Part shown: positions 5,725 to 8,164 of the stretch, one piece after another
How positions within the stretch are numbered: position 1 is the first letter of the stretch
Layout: every line of letters begins with the position of its first letter
Source of the DNA: Rhodobiaceae bacterium UBA7378
GTDB taxonomy: Bacteria; Pseudomonadota; Alphaproteobacteria; RS24
Reading direction: 5' to 3'
Length of the DNA stretch: 8,164 nt
NCBI GenBank assembly: GCA_002469805.1
Contig: DKNW01000033.1
Span: forward strand, 1 to 8,164
Notes under the pieces: model-generated
What the model was told of the DNA's origin: nothing
The model's input: only the letters and a program-made list of their open reading frames with translations
Databases searched by the model: none
Translations under genes and position numbers: made by a program

Positions 5725-8163
5725 TTATTGAATACCACGCCACGCCATTTCGCGCGGCGTTTTACGCCCTGTCTGTTTTTTAGGTCGCAATAATTTTGGC
5801 AGATGCGCCGTCGTGTTCACGCCTTTTTGCGTCATGAGCGTCAAAAGCTGGTCGGTAAGGTCTGTAAAGCGTTCGGCCACAAGATGTACTACGGCCCCAC
5901 TGCGCTGAACGCGCCCCTCAATATGAATGAGACGAGCGCCGATAACGACACGACGATATTTTTCAAACCGGTCGGGCCACACCACAATATTGCCTGTGCC
6001 GGTTTCATCCTCCAGCGTTAGAAAAACAACGCCGCGCGCACTGCCCGGACGCTGACGGCAAATCACCAAGCCAGCCACGCTAACACGCCGACCATTGGCG
6101 CGCGTATCCAGCACTTGCAGGGGGTGAATATTGCGCGCGCGCATATCATCACGTAAAAATAATAATGGATGAGCTTTTAGCGATAAGCGCAAGCTGGCGT
6201 AATCTTCCAACACCTCCATGCCCGGCGGTAAAGCAGGCAATGCGGCGGCATGCTCGTCTTCCGGTGCCAGCACATCAAGCCCCCGATGGGCAAATAGCGG
6301 CAAGGCCGCCGCCCGACTTTCGGGGGCCAACGCCCGCACTGCCCACAAAGCCTGCCGCCGCGACAGCCCAAGACCAGCAAAGACATCTGCCCGCGCCAAG
6401 CGTTCCAGTGCGCCGGGGCCGAGCCCCGTGCGCTTAGCACAATCAGCGACGCTATCAAATGCGCCACCAAGACGCCGCGCGGCAACCAACGCCTCGTAAT
6501 CGGCTTTGGCAAGCCCACCAATCTGGTTAAAGCCAAGCCGAAGCGCGCAATCACCATCATATGGCTCAAGGTCAGCTTCGCTATCCGACTGGTTGATACA
6601 GACCGGCAAAATATGCACACCTTGACGTTGGGCTTCGCGTACAAGCTGGGCCGGCGCATAAAAACCCATTGGCTGACTGTTGATTAGCGCCGCACAAAAC
6701 GCAGCCGGATAATGGCATTTGAGCCATGCTGACACATAAACGAGAAGGGCAAAGCTGGCGGCATGGCTTTCGGGAAAACCGTATTCGCCAAAACCTTCAA
6801 TTTGCCGGAAGCACCGCTCAGCAAAATTCTGCGTATAGCCGCGCGCTACCATGCCTTCGATAAGTCGCATCCCAAACTCGTGAATGACACCGCTCTTACG
6901 AAACGTCGCCATGGCCCGGCGCAACCGGTCAGCTTCTGCAGGAGTGAACCCAGCTGCGATTACCGCAATCCGCATGGCTTGCTCTTGAAACAGCGGCACG
7001 CCAAGCGTTTTGCCCAGTACATCTTCTAATTCCTGCGACGGGAACGTGACCGTCTCCTCACCATTGCGCCGCCGCAAATAGGGGTGCACCATATCGCCTT
7101 GAATAGGGCCTGGCCGAACAATGGCCACCTCGATAACCAGATCGTAAAAATCACGCGGCTTCAAGCGCGGTAGCATGTTCATTTGCGCCCGGCTCTCGAC
7201 CTGAAACACGCCGATCGCCTCTGCTCGACACAACATGTCGTAAACGGTACTGTCTTCGGCAGGCACTGTCGCCAGTTCGAAATTTTTATCATGATGGGCA
7301 GCAATCAGGTCAAAGCTACGCCGGATCGCGCTCAACATACCCAGCGCCAGCACATCAATTTTCAACATGCCCAGCGCGTCCAGATCATCCTTATCCCATT
7401 CGACAAATGTACGATCTGCCATGGCTGCATTACCAATCGGCACCATTTTATCGAGGCGCTCATTGGTGATGATGAAACCGCCGACATGTTGCGAGAGATG
7501 GCGCGGAAAACCGATGAGTTCAGCCGCCATATCCAGCGTAACGGCGAGTTCCGGTGCTTCTGGGTCAAGCCCCGCTTCGCGCAGATGCTCGGGCGGCGGC
7601 GGGCGGCTGCCACTGCCCCAGTTCAACGCCAAAAGCGCGCTGGCAACATCACCTGAAAGCCCCATCGCCTTGGCAACTTCACGCACCGCCGAGCGGCTGC
7701 GATAGGTAATGACCGTCGCCGCAATACCGGCGCGTTCGCGGCCATATTTCCGGTAGATATACTGGATCACCTCCTCGCGCCGTTCGTGTTCAAAATCAAT
7801 GTCGATATCGGGCGGCTCGTTACGTTCGGCAGAGATGAAACGCTCGAATAAGAGATCAAGTCGGCTAGGGTCAACCGCGGTAATGCCGAGGCAATAGCAT
7901 ACGGCAGAGTTAGCCGCCGAGCCGCGCCCCTGACACAAAATACGCTTGCTGCGGGCGAACTGGACAAGGTCATACACGGTCAGGAAATACGGCGCATAGG
8001 ACAACTCATTGATCAGCTTTAATTCATAGCGAATGAGCTTTTGCAACTTTTCCGGCACCGTATCGGAAAACCGCCCACGGGCGCCTTCCCACACCAGTTT
8101 TTCCAGAAGCTGTTGGGGCGAAAGCGTGCGGTCAAACGCGTCTTCGGGATATTGATAAACCAG
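5725..8163 (-). CDS. dnaE2: Error-prone DNA polymerase DnaE2 (ImuC), N-terminus beyond window edge
   Basis: DnaE2 is a second, non-essential relative of the replicative polymerase alpha subunit; with ImuA and ImuB it carries out SOS-induced translesion synthesis. The frame is open to the right edge (LVYQYPEDAFDRTLSPQQLL), so the GTG at about 8094 is internal and roughly 250-350 residues, including the PHP domain, are missing. In the 812 residues present: the CQGRGSAANSAVCYCLGI palm segment (about 77-94), catalytic PDIDIDF (Asp119/121/123), LKIDVLALGML with the third acidic residue near Asp270, EGFGEYGFPESHAASFALLVY (about 455-475), a helix-hairpin-helix region (about 540-610), and an OB-fold domain (about 690-775, VSVAGLVICRQRPGSA to VHLVAERFTDL). 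The QPMGFYAPAQLVREAQRQGV stretch (about 495-515) and HVGGFIITNERLDKMVPI point to DnaE2 rather than DnaE1. The C-terminal tail is basic (LRPKKQTGRKTPRE). No frameshift was seen. The promoter, probably LexA-controlled, lies outside the window. Confidence 0.95.
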   Translation of the reverse strand: MVYQYPEDAFDRTLSPQQLLEKLVWEGARGRFSDTVPEKLQKLIRYELKLINELSYAPYFLTVYDLVQFARSKRILCQGRGSAANSAVCYCLGITAVDPSRLDLLFERFISAERNEPPDIDIDFEHERREEVIQYIYRKYGRERAGIAATVITYRSRSAVREVAKAMGLSGDVASALLALNWGSGSRPPPPEHLREAGLDPEAPELAVTLDMAAELIGFPRHLSQHVGGFIITNERLDKMVPIGNAAMADRTFVEWDKDDLDALGMLKIDVLALGMLSAIRRSFDLIAAHHDKNFELATVPAEDSTVYDMLCRAEAIGVFQVESRAQMNMLPRLKPRDFYDLVIEVAIVRPGPIQGDMVHPYLRRRNGEETVTFPSQELEDVLGKTLGVPLFQEQAMRIAVIAAGFTPAEADRLRRAMATFRKSGVIHEFGMRLIEGMVARGYTQNFAERCFRQIEGFGEYGFPESHAASFALLVYVSAWLKCHYPAAFCAALINSQPMGFYAPAQLVREAQRQGVHILPVCINQSDSEADLEPYDGDCALRLGFNQIGGLAKADYEALVAARRLGGAFDSVADCAKRTGLGPGALERLARADVFAGLGLSRRQALWAVRALAPESRAAALPLFAHRGLDVLAPEDEHAAALPALPPGMEVLEDYASLRLSLKAHPLLFLRDDMRARNIHPLQVLDTRANGRRVSVAGLVICRQRPGSARGVVFLTLEDETGTGNIVVWPDRFEKYRRVVIGARLIHIEGRVQRSGAVVHLVAERFTDLTDQLLTLMTQKGVNTTAHLPKLLRPKKQTGRKTPREMAWRGIQ
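5742..5781 (+). terminator. Candidate trxB terminator region with alternative hairpins, inside dnaE2
   Basis: GGCGT (5756-5760) can pair either with ACGCC upstream (5742-5746, 9-base loop, followed by TTT) or with ACGCC downstream (5764-5768, TTT loop, with a T6 run at 5776-5781 after a 7-base gap). Both stems have only five pairs. The position, 40-80 bases after the trxB stop, suits a terminator, but the whole element lies in the coding 3' end of the convergent dnaE2, and neither version is a textbook intrinsic terminator. Confidence 0.3.
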
Positions 8164-8164
8164 A

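Noticed and set aside
6132..6146. Fifteen-base alternating pyrimidine-purine tract with five GC repeats (Z-DNA-like)
   Set aside because: Explained by Arg/Ala codons (MRARNI) of dnaE2; too short to claim a structural role.
6177..6659. Minus-strand open frame of 160 codons within dnaE2
   Set aside because: Same-strand, out-of-frame shadow; the dnaE2 frame stays open and carries conserved domains through the whole stretch.

Overview
This 8.2 kb window looks like a piece of an alphaproteobacterial chromosome. The evidence is protein similarity recalled from family knowledge (CarB, GreA, TrxB and DnaE2 read like alphaproteobacterial versions), the presence of a bacterial ELM1-family protein next to trxB, and a moderately GC-rich, housekeeping-type codon pattern throughout. 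Genus and species cannot be named from the sequence alone. Coding density is very high: six protein genes, no intergenic gap longer than about 120 bases, and no tRNA, rRNA, insertion sequence, phage gene or CRISPR array seen.

Left part, plus strand: the 3' four-fifths of carB (large subunit of carbamoyl-phosphate synthase, cut by the left window edge), then greA (transcript-cleavage factor) after a 98-base gap that holds a 9-bp hairpin just upstream of the greA ribosome binding site. greA converges on a minus-strand Lrp/AsnC-family regulator, and their stop codons overlap by 8 bases.

Middle: the Lrp/AsnC regulator is divergent from a plus-strand gene for an ELM1-family (DUF1022) protein. The 66-base gap between the two start codons holds a perfect 27-bp palindrome with a single-base centre, a strong candidate operator for self-regulation and possibly for control of the ELM1-family gene and the following trxB. 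trxB (thioredoxin reductase) is complete and carries a 27-bp in-frame tandem duplication at its 3' end.

Right part, minus strand: dnaE2 (imuC), the error-prone DNA polymerase III alpha-like subunit, converges on trxB. Its 5' end, including the PHP domain, lies beyond the right edge; in many alphaproteobacteria imuA and imuB lie upstream of it, so the SOS mutasome may continue outside the window.

The genes cover separate jobs: pyrimidine/arginine precursor synthesis, transcription fidelity, feast/famine-type regulation, thiol redox control and damage-induced mutagenesis. I found no evidence for a previously undescribed multi-gene system; the most interesting items are small regulatory structures.
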